NCBI GenBank assembly: GCA_030770425.1
Contig: JASJFT010000064.1
Span: 1-64,000, forward strand
DNA: 64,000 bases
Source of the DNA: Darksidea phi
Lineage: Eukaryota; Ascomycota; Dothideomycetes; Pleosporales; Lentitheciaceae
Reading direction: 5' to 3'
The position numbers were made by a program, and so were the translations under genes. Below the pieces are notes generated by a model. The model worked only from the letters and a program-made list of their open reading frames with translations. It searched no databases and was not told where the DNA came from. Below are positions 1 to 11,735 of this stretch, piece by piece (position 1 is the first letter of the stretch; each line of letters opens with the position of its first letter).

Positions 1-634
1 AATTCGGTTCTTCCGATGGTTCCCCTTTCGGTGATGGTGTATCCCAATCAATGGGTTCTACCTTATTTTTGTCGTTCTAGGCGTCGTAATATCCCTGCCA
101 TATACCTGGGGCCCTCAGCTATCTACTAATCTCTGGGTTCTTTGAACTGTCTTGGTTCTACATTGGATATCCGTGTAATTCGCATCGTTCGACAAGGTAT
201 TCCTTCCTTTTGAGGTTTTGATAGAAGATATCTTCTTCCCTTCTAGCCGCAAGCTCTTGTTGCGCTAGGTATAGGATACATAATCGATCGCAGTGCGTCC
301 AATATACGGCCTCGTGATTAGGTTCTTGGTATGTGATCCTATAGTTGATATCTCGTTTACATCCTTTAGTATCTACCCAGGTTGGTCCGCGTGGCTATCG
401 TCCTGTAGCGTGTTTCATCGGGAAATGCTTATCGCATTCGTCATCGTAGTAATCAACCTATCCTAGCCATCCTTGCTCCTTATGAGCCTAGGCCCAGTTG
501 TTGTAGTCGTGGATATGGTATCCTACCATTGGGTATTCTATATTTCGAAGGTACATGTACAAGCTACTTCCTGGAAGTATTATGGTTTCCTCCTTCTGTC
601 GGGCGTAGTACTCGCAATTTCCCGTACAGTTTAT
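1..634 (-). pseudogene. gag: Gag C-terminal extension, broken by in-frame TAG codons
   Basis: Reading the gag frame past its first stop gives about 211 further codons with protein-like composition. Cys/His/Tyr clusters such as YYDDECDKH and YWTHCDRLC suggest further metal-binding modules of the Gag C-terminus. All stops in this stretch are TAG, while six CAA glutamines and two CAG glutamines survive. C-to-T change in CAG explains the stops. The stretch ends at the window edge; no protease or polymerase motif is visible within it. Confidence 0.6.
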
Positions 635-2029
635 CTATAGTAGCGCGTCGTAGCCTACATTGTTGTGGTCCCAGGTTGCCTTGCAACCTTCTGGTCCTTG
701 GAGTCTTAGGGCCTGGCCTATCGCCTGCCAGCCTCGATCTCCCGTGACGTATATTGGCTTTTTTGCGTCGGTGCAATGTTCAGCGATGTGCTGGCTGGTC
801 CCACATTTCCAACACTCATTGCATGCTAACCGTCTGAAAACGTCTTCTGCGCTGACCTCATCTGGCCCGTCGAGTTTTAGTTCTCCTATCTCGAGCTCTG
901 GGTCATCTTGTTGTCGAGTGATTTCTTCGACCTCGTCCCACCCGCTGGCGTCGTACCATGTCTCGGGTATCGAGTCAGGCTTGGTTTCTTTTTCTTTGCT
1001 GTGCCTGATCATGTTTACACGCTTGGCGCCATCCTGGCTCCCTGTGCTTTTCTTTTCCTCGCCGCATTCCCTGGCGAAGTGTCCCTGCATGCCGCAGCGT
1101 AGACACGCCTTTTCGTCTCGACGTCGTCTCATCTCGTCTGCTGGGACTTTCCATGGCTTCCTGCCTTGTTCGCGTTTCTTGTTCCTTGGGTATTTCTTTT
1201 CCTGGACCATGCTAACGTCCATTTCGTCATAACCCTTATAGAATCCGCGCTTTCGAGCCACTTGCTCTTTTCTGTGGACTCTTACTGGTCCCATAGCATC
1301 TCGTTTCTCGAGTGCTCGTTCGTGTAGTCGATTGTCGATGCGGATCGTCGTCTCAATTAGTTCCGCTAGGTCGTCTGATTTTTCAAGTCGGGCCAACTCG
1401 TCCTTGATTGGCTCCTTGAGTCCGTTGTAGTATGCGACCATGAGAGGTGCATCGTCCCAGTCGATCTTACACTGCAGCTGTTTGAATTCGGTGGTGTACG
1501 TGCTTGCTGACTTGGTCTGCCTCAGCCTTTGGATCTGGCGTTCGGCCTGCTGGACCTCATCAATGTCTCCGAAGACCATGCGCATTTGTTCCTTGAACGA
1601 ATCCCAATCTTCAAACACTGCCTTCGTTTCGTCGCGTCGCTTCGACAAGGAGTCTTCGTTGGCCATGTGATCGTCGATCAGGGGCTGCATCCACACAGCT
1701 GCTTTACCTGTCATACACATGCCCGCGGTGAGGATCTTATCCTGGTCGCTGGTGAACGTGGTGGAGTTGAACCGGCAGTACAGGTCCAATTGTGTAAGGA
1801 ACGGCCTCAAGCCTTCCTTTCCGCCATCGTATTTTTCTGGCATCGGGATCTTTGACTTCGTCCCAAGTCCCGCCCGTGCCTGTTGTAGCGATCCTTGTAG
1901 CGACATCATGGCCTGCTGTAACTCAACTATCTGAGCTGCTTGTTGCTGGATTAGGGCCGCTGGGTTCGTTGCTGGAGCCCCAGTTGCGCTTTCCCCAGAG
2001 GTGTTGCGTGAGCTAGATGGAGTTGCCAT
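635..2029 (-). CDS. gag: Retrotransposon Gag polyprotein (capsid and nucleocapsid)
   Basis: 464 codons with no intron. The N-terminal ~60 residues are Gln-rich and coiled-coil-like; residues ~60-245 resemble the retrotransposon gag capsid domain; a basic linker follows. Two zinc knuckles of the form CX2CX4HX4C are present (CLRCGMQGHFAREC near residue 315 and CWKCGTSQHIAEHC near 410). Gag packages the element RNA into virus-like particles. The frame ends at TAG (637-635), but the same frame then continues to base 1 interrupted only by six further TAG codons (490-488, 460-458, 397-395, 160-158, 121-119, 79-77), with no TAA or TGA. The natural gag was therefore probably longer and CAG codons were converted to TAG. 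Upstream of 635 many CAG codons remain intact. Confidence 0.85.
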   Translation of the reverse strand: MATPSSSRNTSGESATGAPATNPAALIQQQAAQIVELQQAMMSLQGSLQQARAGLGTKSKIPMPEKYDGGKEGLRPFLTQLDLYCRFNSTTFTSDQDKILTAGMCMTGKAAVWMQPLIDDHMANEDSLSKRRDETKAVFEDWDSFKEQMRMVFGDIDEVQQAERQIQRLRQTKSASTYTTEFKQLQCKIDWDDAPLMVAYYNGLKEPIKDELARLEKSDDLAELIETTIRIDNRLHERALEKRDAMGPVRVHRKEQVARKRGFYKGYDEMDVSMVQEKKYPRNKKREQGRKPWKVPADEMRRRRDEKACLRCGMQGHFARECGEEKKSTGSQDGAKRVNMIRHSKEKETKPDSIPETWYDASGWDEVEEITRQQDDPELEIGELKLDGPDEVSAEDVFRRLACNECWKCGTSQHIAEHCTDAKKPIYVTGDRGWQAIGQALRLQGPEGCKATWDHNNVGYDALL

Positions 2030-2496
2030 GTCGACGTGACCTTGGTTCAGGGTAGTTAATATGTTATGCGTTGTACGTACCTTTATACGGGATCCGGGTT
2101 AGGGCCGATAGAACGTTTGTCGCACCGTTGGTTTCTGATAGGTCAAGATCAAGTCAACGAATTCTATTGCTAGAATAACCACTTAGGAAAAGATCCAATC
2201 TTGTTCGTAAGTGTCAGGTGAAGAACTGAAGATTAACTACAAAGAATCAAGACAGAAAACCTAAGAGATCCTCCATCTTCTTATATCTGTCCCGCTTTGC
2301 CTTGCTCTGCTTGCTCTGTTCGCTAAGACACAGATCAACCAGATCATTGTTGGTCATGCTCTGTTTGCTCTGTTCGCTAAGACACAGATCAACCAGATCA
2401 TTGTCACGTGATGTTGGATCACTGACTAAGCCCTTATCTTAGCTTCCAACCTTCTCGGGATGCCCCGCATCCTGTGATTCGCGTGGGGTTGTAACA
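2030..2496 (-). repeat. 5' LTR and leader region of the retrotransposon
   Basis: On the minus strand this begins TGTTACAACCCC at 2496 and runs to the gag start codon at 2029. It contains a tandem direct repeat (2304-2350 and 2358-2404) and a TCACGTGA palindrome at about 2404-2411. The junction between LTR and leader (primer-binding site) could not be fixed because the second LTR is outside the window. Confidence 0.55.
2304..2404. repeat. 47 bp tandem direct repeat inside the LTR
   Basis: Bases 2304-2350 and 2358-2404 are the same 47 bp apart from one base (gctctgC versus gctctgT), separated by a 7 bp spacer (54 bp period). Tandem blocks in the U3 part of LTRs often hold promoter or enhancer sites; that role is inference here. 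Confidence 0.9.
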
Positions 2497-2899
2497 CGAA
2501 ACTCGTATATTAGAACTTATTACTATTAGTAAGATTCGTCGACCGTATAGAAGAGAAACTTTAATAGTAGCTAGAGGAGGCTTAAAAAGCTTAGGATAAG
2601 CTTCTTAATAAGCTAATAAAGACTCGAATACGAGTATATTATTTAGAGAAGTAGAAGGTAGTCCTTTATAAGAAATCGGCGGCGTAATCCTAGACGTTAG
2701 AGGCTAAGCTAAATAAAGAGAAGGCGGAGCTTTAGTAGCTAGGGTAGTAGAAGGATCTAGAGATCTCTTTAATCGCTCTAGACATCGCTCGTAACGTTAT
2801 AGATAATATTACTCTTTCTAGTTTATTAAATACCTTACTCTATATTATAGATAATACTAATCTTCTTAACTTATTATAAGGCGAACTTATCTTATCTCT

Positions 2900-5800
2900 A
2901 GGTTTCCTTTAAAATTATAGTTTTAGTACTCTATAAGCTTCTTAGGATAATTAAAATTATCTTCGAGTTCCTAGATTTATTCCTATAGTTTCTTATTTTT
3001 ATCTATCCCTTACTATTAAATTAGATAGTAGTTTTTTCTATTTCTAATATTCTTATCTAGGATTTCTTCTACTTTTTATTCTTTATTATCTTCTCTATAT
3101 ATATCTACTTTATATACTACTAGTTTAATATCTTATAGTACTTTTTCTAGTAGACTTATATAAAATATAGGGTAGATTTTTATTTATAGGGGTAGTTTTA
3201 GTTAGTAGTTTATAAGTAAGACTTATTTTTTAATCTCGTAGGGTCCGATCTTAGTATAGTCTAGTTTACTATTAGATTACTTACTCTTAATATTTTTTCG
3301 TAGTAATTATACCTTTTCTCCCTCTTTAAAAGTAGGTACTTCCTTTTACTTCTTATTATAGTATTTATTTATTCTATTTTAAAGGAATTCTACGTCTTTC
3401 TTAAGCTATTAGTATATTTATAGAATAATTTTTACTATTTCTTCTCTATTCTAGTTATAAAATTAAAGTTATCTAGATTCTTTATATATTTCTAGTTCGA
3501 TTCTATAGTTTATAAAGAAAGGTATTATCTTTATTATATTATATTATAAACTATTATACGTAAATTATACTATAGATAAAAGTATAACCTAATTATTCTA
3601 ATAGTAGTTTAGATAATATCTAAGGTATTACTCTACTATTTAGTTTATTTATTCTATTAGTTCGTCTATCTACGAATAGTACGTAGTTAATATACTATAC
3701 TTAATTCCTATTTTAGCTATAAGAGTTTACTAAAACTTTACTATAAATTTAATATCTTTATTTAAGATAATCTTATCTAGTATTCTATATTCGCTAAATA
3801 TATATCTTAGTAAGGTATAGGTAAATTATTCTACTATATTTCCTTTATCTATATATAGAATAAAGTAAGTATACTTTATAAACTTATCTACTACTACTAA
3901 TATAGTATTATAAGATACTCCTATTATTAGTTTCTTAGAGCGTAGTAATTATATAATAAAGTCTATAGTTATAACCTTTTATAGCTCTTCTATATTTTTT
4001 ATTAGTTATAGTATTTTATAGGGTATATATCTAGTATACTTATTATAGTAATAGTCTATATATTCTATAAGAACTTATATTACTAGTTATCTTACGTATA
4101 AAAAATAGTACGTCCTTATTAGTTATTTAAGAGTTTTTTCTACTCCTTAGTATTTATATACTAGTACCTCGTAGTATTATTTAATAAATTCTTTTCTTAT
4201 TACCTTAGGTATATAGGCCTTTTAGAATATATAGATAATTCTATCTTTTTCTTAGATTACTTCTTAAATTTTATTTTATTTATCCGTTACTTCTATAGTA
4301 GCTATACGAATCTATTAAGTCTATTTATTTTTTTCTAGCTTAAGTATTATTTCTTATATTTCTACTAGCTTCGGGCGGTTATAAGTAATCGTTCCGTCTA
4401 GTTATAGTTTAAGAATTACTATATTAGATTTCTCTATTCTTTAGTAGTTAGGTCTTCTACTAAGCGCGTCTACTTATTTATTTTCTAATCCTTTAGTATA
4501 TATAATCTTAATATTATAGATTATAAGGGTTTATACCTATTATATCTATCTTCCGATTAGAGATTTATTTATTAAGAATTCTATTAGGTTCTTATAGTCT
4601 ATATAGATTATAATAGGGTATTTAGATTCTTATAGATTAGATCTCTATTCCTTTAAAGCTTCGATAATTACTAATAACTCTTTATTATAGATATTATAGT
4701 TAAGTTCGACTAGTAATATCTTTTATAAGAAGTAGTATACTAGTCTAAGGTTATCTTTATTATCTTTTTATAGTAGTACTACTCTTATCGTATAGTCTAA
4801 TATATCCGTTTTAATAATCGATAGTTCTTTGGGGTTATATATCTTAATTATAGGTTCCTTAATAAATTATTCTTTAATCTTTTTAAAAACTTATTAGTAT
4901 TTTTCCTTCTATTCGAAGGGTTAATCCTTCCTAGTAAGTTATATAAGGGGTACCGTTATTATACTTTATTATAGTATTAATTTTCGATAGAAGTTATAGA
5001 ATTCTAGGAATAATTATAACTCCTTAAGATTCTTAGACGTAGGCTATTCTTTAACTTTCTTAATCTATTATAGGTCTACTTTAATTTCTCCTAGTCTAAT
5101 AATAAATTCTAGAAACTCTATTTCTTATACGTAGAATTTATATTTTCGCGGGTAAAGGTATAATTATACTTTTTTAAGCGTCTATAGAACCTTCTTTATA
5201 TATTCTTTATATTTATCTTTTATCTTAAAATAGATTAAAATATTATTAAGGTATACTATTACGAACTAGTCGAAGTAGTTTTATAAAATATTATTAATTC
5301 GTTCTTAAAATATTATAGGTATATTAGTAAGTTTAAAGAGTATTACTTAGTACTTATATAGTCCTTTCTTAGTTCTAAAAGCTATCTTCTATTCTTTACC
5401 TTTCTTAATTCTAATCTAGTAGTATATATTTCGGATATTTAGTTATATAAACTATTTAGCTTTTCTTAGTCGGTTCTATATTTCTAATATTAGAGATAAG
5501 AGGTATTAGTTTTTAATTATAATATTATTAAGTATTTAATAATTAATATATAATCGTAGTTCTATAGTACCCTTCTTAGGTACGAAAAGAACTAGGTATT
5601 CTATAGGTAAATTTAAGTATTAAATATATCTTTTTATAAGGTTATCTTCGAGGTACTTTATTATAATCTTTTCCTCTTCTTTAGTTAGCTTATAGATTAG
5701 TTTAAATCCTAGAGTTTTCCCTTTTTATAGTAGGATTATATAGTTCTAGGACTAGTACTAGGGTAGACTTTTCTTTAATTCTATAAATAATTCCTTCTAT

Positions 5801-8640
5801 TTCCTATAATATTCTAGAATATTATTATTTTCTTCTTAAGTTACGCCGAGATTCTATTATAGAAATAATACTTATTAGTTCGTCTATTAAATCTAAGAAT
5901 CGGCTTCTTAGAGCTATAATATTCCTAGAATTATATCCTAGTTATCTAATATCTCGATTATATCGAGTATTTCGTTTTCTTTTTCCTATTCCTATAGGCT
6001 AAGTTTACCTTTAGTTTCGTATATCGTAGGTTTATTAAAGGATTCTCCTTTAATAGTATATATAATACTAGGATATTATTTTTTCTATTAGGGAATCTTC
6101 TTTTATTAGATAAAGTCCTTACTAATAAAGTTTTAAGTAGCTCTACTATCGATTAAGGTAGTAATCTTTCTTCTTTAGTAGGTTTCTTAGAGGTAGATAT
6201 AGTCCTATTCTTTTATTCCTTAAATTCTTATTCTCTTAGACTAATATTTCGTATTAATTTTAGTCTAGATATACTTTAGATATTTATTTTCTAGGTATTC
6301 GTACTATAGTCTTCCTAGAATATAGTTTAATAGTAGAAGTAGTCCTAGTATAATTCTAATATATCCTTTTCGTTACTAATTCTTAGATCGTTACTATCTA
6401 TATACTACTTCTAGTATAACTACTTAGATAATTCTTTTATCGTAGTCTTTTACTAGATAATAGTTATTTTTTTACTTTACTCCTTTATAGAGTTAATATT
6501 CCTTCTATATATATAAGATCTATATAATTTTAAAATATACTAGATATCTTATTTTATATTATAGGTCGTCCTCTAGATTAATCTTATATCTCTAATTATT
6601 ATATTTTATAAAGATCGTTCGTATAGAAATCTATTATTCGATTATTATATATTATAGTTATTCTCTATTAATTATCTTTATAATATATCGTATTTCTTTC
6701 TAAGTCTTTTAGTTAAGTATAAGATTTATAACGATAAAATTCTATTTAATCTATTATTTAAAATCTTTAAATAGTTAATATATTAGGTAAGATCTAGACT
6801 ATTCCTTATAGATCTTTTATATTATTATAGGTATTATAGTTTTCTTTATAAACCTTAAGGCTTAAGTATAAGTTATATTAAGTTCTAATACTAGTCCTAT
6901 TTCTTTCTTAGAGGGTCGAATTATCTATAGATATTTAGTATTCTTATATATTATAACTAGGTTTTTATCTTCTAGTTCTAAGAACTTATTATTATTATTA
7001 ACTATTTATAATAGCGTATTTAGGGTATTATTAGAATCTTTCTTTTCTATAGATAAGTCTTCTTCGGGTACTTCTTCTTATACTTTTAATAAGAACGAAA
7101 CTCTTTTCTAAGACTCCTAAGTCGTAGCTACCTACTATTTTTATAGCTAATAACTAGTATTTAACTTAGCTTTATAGTACGTCTTATACTAGTCGCGTAT
7201 ATAAGTCGTTTAATATATAGTATTATATTCTTATATCGTAGCTACTCTATTCTTCTTACCCTATTAGGTATATTAGGGTTTTTCTTTTCTTTAATTTAAT
7301 CTATAGTCTTTTACTAGGTATCCTTACTTCTTATATTTAAAGTACGCTCGTTTTTTATAGAGTTCTTATTTCTTAGGGTTCTATCTTCTCTTCTTAGGTT
7401 CTAGACTAGCTTCTAGGACTATTACTTCTAGTCTATAGTATTTTTCTTCCTTCTTCTTTTTATAGAATTCGATCTTTTCTTTTCTTTCTAGGTTCTAGAA
7501 ATAGAGGTTATCGTCGATCTTAATAACTTATTTAATTAGTCCTCTTATAGTCTAGGGTCGTTCTATCTAAATTATTTTATAATAAATATAGTCTTTTAGT
7601 CCTTTATAGTATTATAATATAAGGACTACTTCTTCCTATTAAATCTTTATAGCGAGTTATTTAAACTCGGATATATAGGTCGTAGTAGATTTTATCTACT
7701 TAAGGTATATAATTTTTTATTTTACTAGTCTTTCTAAATTAATATCTTTAAAGATAATATATAACTTATTCTTAAAGTACTTATAGCTCGAAAAGATAAC
7801 CTTTATTTTATTACTTCGCTAAGCTTTAGGTAGTCGTAGTTATTCGTTTAAATATATTTTAAATTAAGTAATAGCTTTTCCTATAAATTAAGCTATTATA
7901 AACGATACTTTATTACTTTCGATAGGTAGTTTTATTCTATTAAGATTAAGGTAGATTACTATATTAGCTAAAAATCCTCTAAGCTTTAATCTAGTTCTAT
8001 TAAACTTCTCTAATTCTCTAAACTTTAATAGTTTACTTATATATCTTTAAAGTTAAGTAGTTAACTCTATAAGTTAGACTTTTAATATATCCTCTCTTTT
8101 CTTAAATATATATTAGTTCTTAATAACTCTTTTAAAATTTTCCGTAGTTATACTACCTTCTAGGGAGCTAAACTTCTAATAGCTTCCTACCTCTAAAGAC
8201 TCGGCTTAAGTTAACGGCTATACTACTCCGCTTTATTAGGTTCCTTCTCCTACTATTATAATTAGCTATTCCTACCTACTAGATAGTTAAGGTATTAAAC
8301 GGGGTCTAGGCCTAATAGATTATTTAGCCTTATTTAGGATTTATACTTAAGATAGAAAAGAAGAAGTAAGAAATAAGGGGTAATAGTTTAATTACGTTAA
8401 TATATAAGGATTAATCTAGATTTAAATTAACTATAAGGAGAAAGCTATTTAGGAGATTTATAGTTATTATATATTAATTTAGTTTTCTTAAATCTATAGC
8501 TCTATATCTATAGATCTACTAAGCTATAGCTCCGTAGCTCTATTCTAATAGATCTACTAAGCTATTACGTAATCCTTAGATCTATCCTTACTAAGATATA
8601 GATCTATTACGTAACTTCCTAGTAAAGCCGTTCGTACTAA
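2900..8640 (-). mobile_element. RIP-destroyed Ty3/gypsy retrotransposon
   Basis: Minus-strand remains in the canonical gag-PR-RT-RH-IN order. A zinc-knuckle relic lies at 7291-7365 (Cys codons now Tyr). The aspartic protease motif at about 6120-6175 reads DSRA, from DSGA. Reverse transcriptase covers about 4980-5640, with PIEYLVLFVPKK-like, AFRTK-like and FYRKLI-like segments; its YLDD catalytic motif at about 5235-5262 reads YLNN. RNase H lies at about 4430-4800 (YNIYNKELL, DALSRRP motifs). The integrase C-terminus at about 3130-3300 has GPYEI followed by an IHPVFHVSLL-like segment. Stops are TAG/TAA where CAG/CAA are expected. Gag would occupy about 7300-8300. An 18 bp direct repeat at 8510-8527 and 8548-8565 and two TTACGTAA boxes at 8480-8640 may be its 5' LTR. 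Exact ends are not determined. Confidence 0.8.
4980..5640 (-). pseudogene. pol: Reverse transcriptase domain relic (Ty3/gypsy pol)
   Basis: Translating the minus strand gives a recognisable gypsy reverse transcriptase from the motif before the polymerase fingers (VLFVPKKGT) to the end of the palm/connection (LEFYNFYRKLI). The YLDD active site is changed to YLNN by G-to-A changes, and many stops (TAG/TAA) occupy Gln or Trp positions. It cannot encode an enzyme. Confidence 0.85.
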
Positions 8641-9550
8641 TTATTATTTATACTATAGTCGTAATCGTCGTATTTCGTATTAGAGCTAGTAATAGGTTTA
8701 ATCTCGAGTAGTTCTTTCTACTATTATTCTATAGTATATATTTAGTTCGTAATACTTATACTCGTTTATAATCTTAATCTAGCTATATAGCTAGTTAGCT
8801 AGCTTCTTACTATATAAGAGTATTTATAGTTATCTATATTTAGCTCTAAATTCCTAATATTATAAGATATTTATAGGTATAATATACCTCTTTAGTATCT
8901 TAAGTTAATTCTATAGGTCTTCCTTATTTTATATTAAATATAGGTTTATTACTATAATTATTTTATTAATCTTTAAGTTAATTATCCTTAAGTCTTTCTC
9001 TAGTTATTTATAGTTCTTCTTCTCTTTCTAATATTAGGTAAGCTCGACTCTATATAATATTTAATTATTAGATAATAGCTAAGCTATACTAATAGTACTA
9101 GCTTTATATATTATAAGTAAGAGTTTCGTTAGCTTCTTAATATCTAGTACTATTTTAAGGTTAAGGTCGTAGTATTTTTAAACTTTATATTATTTAGCTT
9201 TATCTTTAAGGACGAATAACTATTTATACTAGTTACTTTAAGTCTTAAGGATAATAATAATATATATTACTACGGGATCTTCTTTAGTATTTATTTATTA
9301 ATAATAATAGCTTTCTAAGTACTAAGGAGTTTCTAGTAACGACGAGGGTAATAGTAAGAACGTTAGCTCTCTATATATTAATCGATATTAATAATAAGGG
9401 TAATAAGTTATTATTATTTAAGAGTAATTAGTTATAATCTAGGCTTATAACTATTATAGTAATTTTAATATAAATTACTATAGTACGTAGTCTCTAAAAG
9501 TAAAAGCTCTAATTTCTATAAGTTAAAAAAGACGGTATTTTATATATAGA

Positions 9551-10325
9551 AACAACCCCTAACTATACCTCAACACCAACACTGCTGGACTGTGTTGGAC
9601 ACTGTTGGATCACGAGATTCAGCAAATAGCCGCCAGTACTAGGCTAATCCTTGCGCCTAGCGAAATCTCTGATCGCGCTTAGTCCCTGAGCCGTCTGCTC
9701 CGCGACATAGAGAATAGCATCAACACTTCCAAAGAATAAATGAATTGAACGGAAACTACACCAACCTAGCTGAACAATACTGTTACAGATTACGCTACCA
9801 ACGAGGCCCATGGTGTTATGGTGTTAGGACGGCAGGCAGACCGCACCTCTCTTCTGCACCGTTTCAAGACCACATCTTCCTCAGATCTACCCATTCGTCG
9901 AAACGCACAGCCTCTATAGGGCATTCACGTGGTGCACAAGGATGGGTGTGCGCTAATGTAGGTACTCGTGATGTCTATGATCTAGAGAAATAGCAGTGTT
10001 AATGGGGTGGGTAATGATTTGGCGAAACATCAACGCCAAGGTTGCATGATGGGAAGAGCGAATTCATGGGATGGAAAAGAGTAGAGTTAAATAAAGTGCG
10101 GTAGGAGGAAGTGAAATGAGCCATCGACATCCGCCGTATCCACTAACTTCTTCATACCGCAGGTCGCTTACGTAGAAGTAAAAACTACTCGCTACTATTA
10201 ACTACAGCTTTGAAAACCCATCTCCATCACCGACCTTCAACCACCGAGGAAACAACCCAACCCAACCCCGCCCATCGCAATCATGAAAACATTGCCCAAT
10301 TTGAAACGGGTGCAAGAACCGAGAC
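9551..10325. other. Intergenic, no supported gene
   Basis: Normal base composition resumes at about 9550. The 82-codon open frame at 9745-9993 has no recognisable domain and is probably chance. This stretch is downstream (3') of the polyol dehydrogenase gene. No RNA gene was seen. Confidence 0.6.
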
Positions 10326-11735
10326 CTAGAGCACATCTTCCCTCTCATCGATGATTTGGACCTTAATACTTCCATTGGCCAAATCCCCACACGTATGCAG
10401 CGCATCCATGGCCTTCTCCAACGGATAGGTGTGTGTTACCAAGGGTTTGAGATCGAACATGCCGCCGGCAAGACATTGCAGACCTGCGGGCCATGTGTCA
10501 CGGTAGCGGTTGATGAACTTGAGATCAATCTAACGAATATAGTTAGTCTAGGGACGAAGCGTGGCGTGAAGAGGGACAGATAGCAGTGGGAGCTTGAATT
10601 AAGATGATTATGAGCTAAAGTTGTAAAGGTGGCTTACCTCGCTAAGTGAGAGGTGCATGAAAGGGAGGTTGTTCATAACCTCTCGTCCCACACCAATGAC
10701 CATGACGGTTCCTCCCCTTCTCGCAGTATAGCATGCTGTGATGATGCTGCTTTCCGCACCAGTGCACTCGAGTACCGTTTCCGGTGCACCATATTCGCCC
10801 ACAGTCGCAAAGTCAAACAAATCCCGTATCTTCTTTGCATTCCCCTCAGCATCCGAGTTCCAATCCACTTGAAAAGTCTGACACTCCGGAACAAACTTCT
10901 TCGCAAAGTCCAATCTCCTCTTTTCCAGATCTGTAATGACAAGCGGATGCGCCCCGCTCGCCCTTGCAGCCTTTAAAGCTAAAAGTCCAATTGGACCGGC
11001 TCCACATATCACTGCTCCTCTTCCAAGGCTCAGTCCGGCGGACCTTATGCCATGCATGACGACGGAGAGGGGTTCGAGAAGGGCGCCTTCGGCATAAGAG
11101 ACGTTGGTTGGGAGTTTGTGGCACCATTTCGCGGGGTGCGTTTTGTAGCGTTGGATTGTGCCGTGATAGGGGTAGACACCGGCAAATTGGACGTCTTCGC
11201 AGAGGTTGTAGCGGCCGGCCATGCAGAGAAAGCAGGATCCACATGGGACACCAGGTTCGACGGCCACACGGTCGCCTACAAAAAGGTTATCATTAGTGAG
11301 AAAAGAGGGGTTGTGGGGATACCTGGCTTAAGGTCAGTAACGCCTTCGCCACATTGCAGGACTGTGCCAGCTGCTTCATGTCCTAATATGCAATCCCCTT
11401 CGACAACGAGGGAACCTATTCGCCCATGTTTCCAGAAGTGGATGTCAGACCTTGTACATTGTGAGCTTCCATTCTCGCCAGCGCACCTGCTCTTTAACAT
11501 ACCCGCAAACACCGGCAGCTCTGATGTGTAGGAGGACCTCATCCTTTCGTGGCGCATACACAGGTGCCTCCACCTGTTTCAGCTTTTGATCCGCCGTCAC
11601 CTGTAGCGAGGGATTTGGTCGAGGCATGGAAACCGTTGTTTGCTGGGATTGTGTGACGCTATTCGATGACTGGGGCAGAGGTTTAGTCTCGCTTGTATCA
11701 ATGTCGGAGGGGTTAGCAATTACTGCGGGGCCCAT
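10326..11735 (-). CDS. Zinc-dependent polyol dehydrogenase (sorbitol/L-arabinitol/xylitol dehydrogenase type)
   Basis: Four exons: 11735-11503, 11450-11323, 11275-10638 and 10529-10326, all with GT..AG introns and matching phases, giving 400 residues. It is a medium-chain dehydrogenase that oxidises a sugar alcohol to a ketose with NAD(P). Catalytic zinc ligands fit C77 (AGVCGSD), H102-E103 (LGHEAAG) and E188 (LLEPLSV). Structural zinc cysteines are C132, C135, C138 and C146. The Rossmann motif GAGPIG lies at 212-217 and D236 (ITDLEK) favours NAD. VQF, HPAKWCHKLP and YAEGALLEP are typical of fungal L-arabinitol/sorbitol enzymes. The usual length is 350-390, so Met37 (11627) may be the real start. 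It is divergently paired with a transketolase gene, which fits pentose or polyol catabolism. The exact substrate cannot be read from sequence. Confidence 0.9.

Larger units (their letters stand above)
1..2496 (-). mobile_element. Ty3/gypsy-type LTR retrotransposon, 5' part
   Basis: Minus-strand retroelement entering from the left edge. From high to low coordinate it has an LTR-like region starting TGTTACAACCCC at 2496, a leader, and a gag gene (2029-635); the frame beyond gag continues to base 1 and pol would lie outside the window. The composition changes sharply just right of 2496, from ordinary sequence to the TA-rich RIP block, so the element appears to have inserted next to or into older transposon debris. 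The LTR terminus is inferred from the TGTTACA end and the composition switch; the second LTR is not in the window, so LTR length and target duplication cannot be fixed. Confidence 0.75.
2500..9550. other. AT-rich, RIP-saturated block
   Basis: About 7 kb in which CA and TG dinucleotides are almost absent and TA is extremely common, with stops in every frame. The borders with normal sequence are abrupt (about 2505 and about 9550). This is the expected product of repeat-induced point mutation on repeated DNA in Pezizomycotina. Apart from the gypsy remains listed separately, 2530-2780 on the plus strand and 8750-9060 on the minus strand read as weakly coding-like when stops are ignored, but I could not assign them. 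Confidence 0.9.

Noticed and set aside
8750..9060. Pogo-like transposase relic (EREEEL.., GRPIELT.. on the minus strand)
   Set aside because: Resemblance depends on ignoring many stops and did not extend into a DDE domain; not called.
9745..9993. 82-codon plus-strand open frame
   Set aside because: No motif, no codon pattern or splice partner, adjacent to transposon debris; likely chance.
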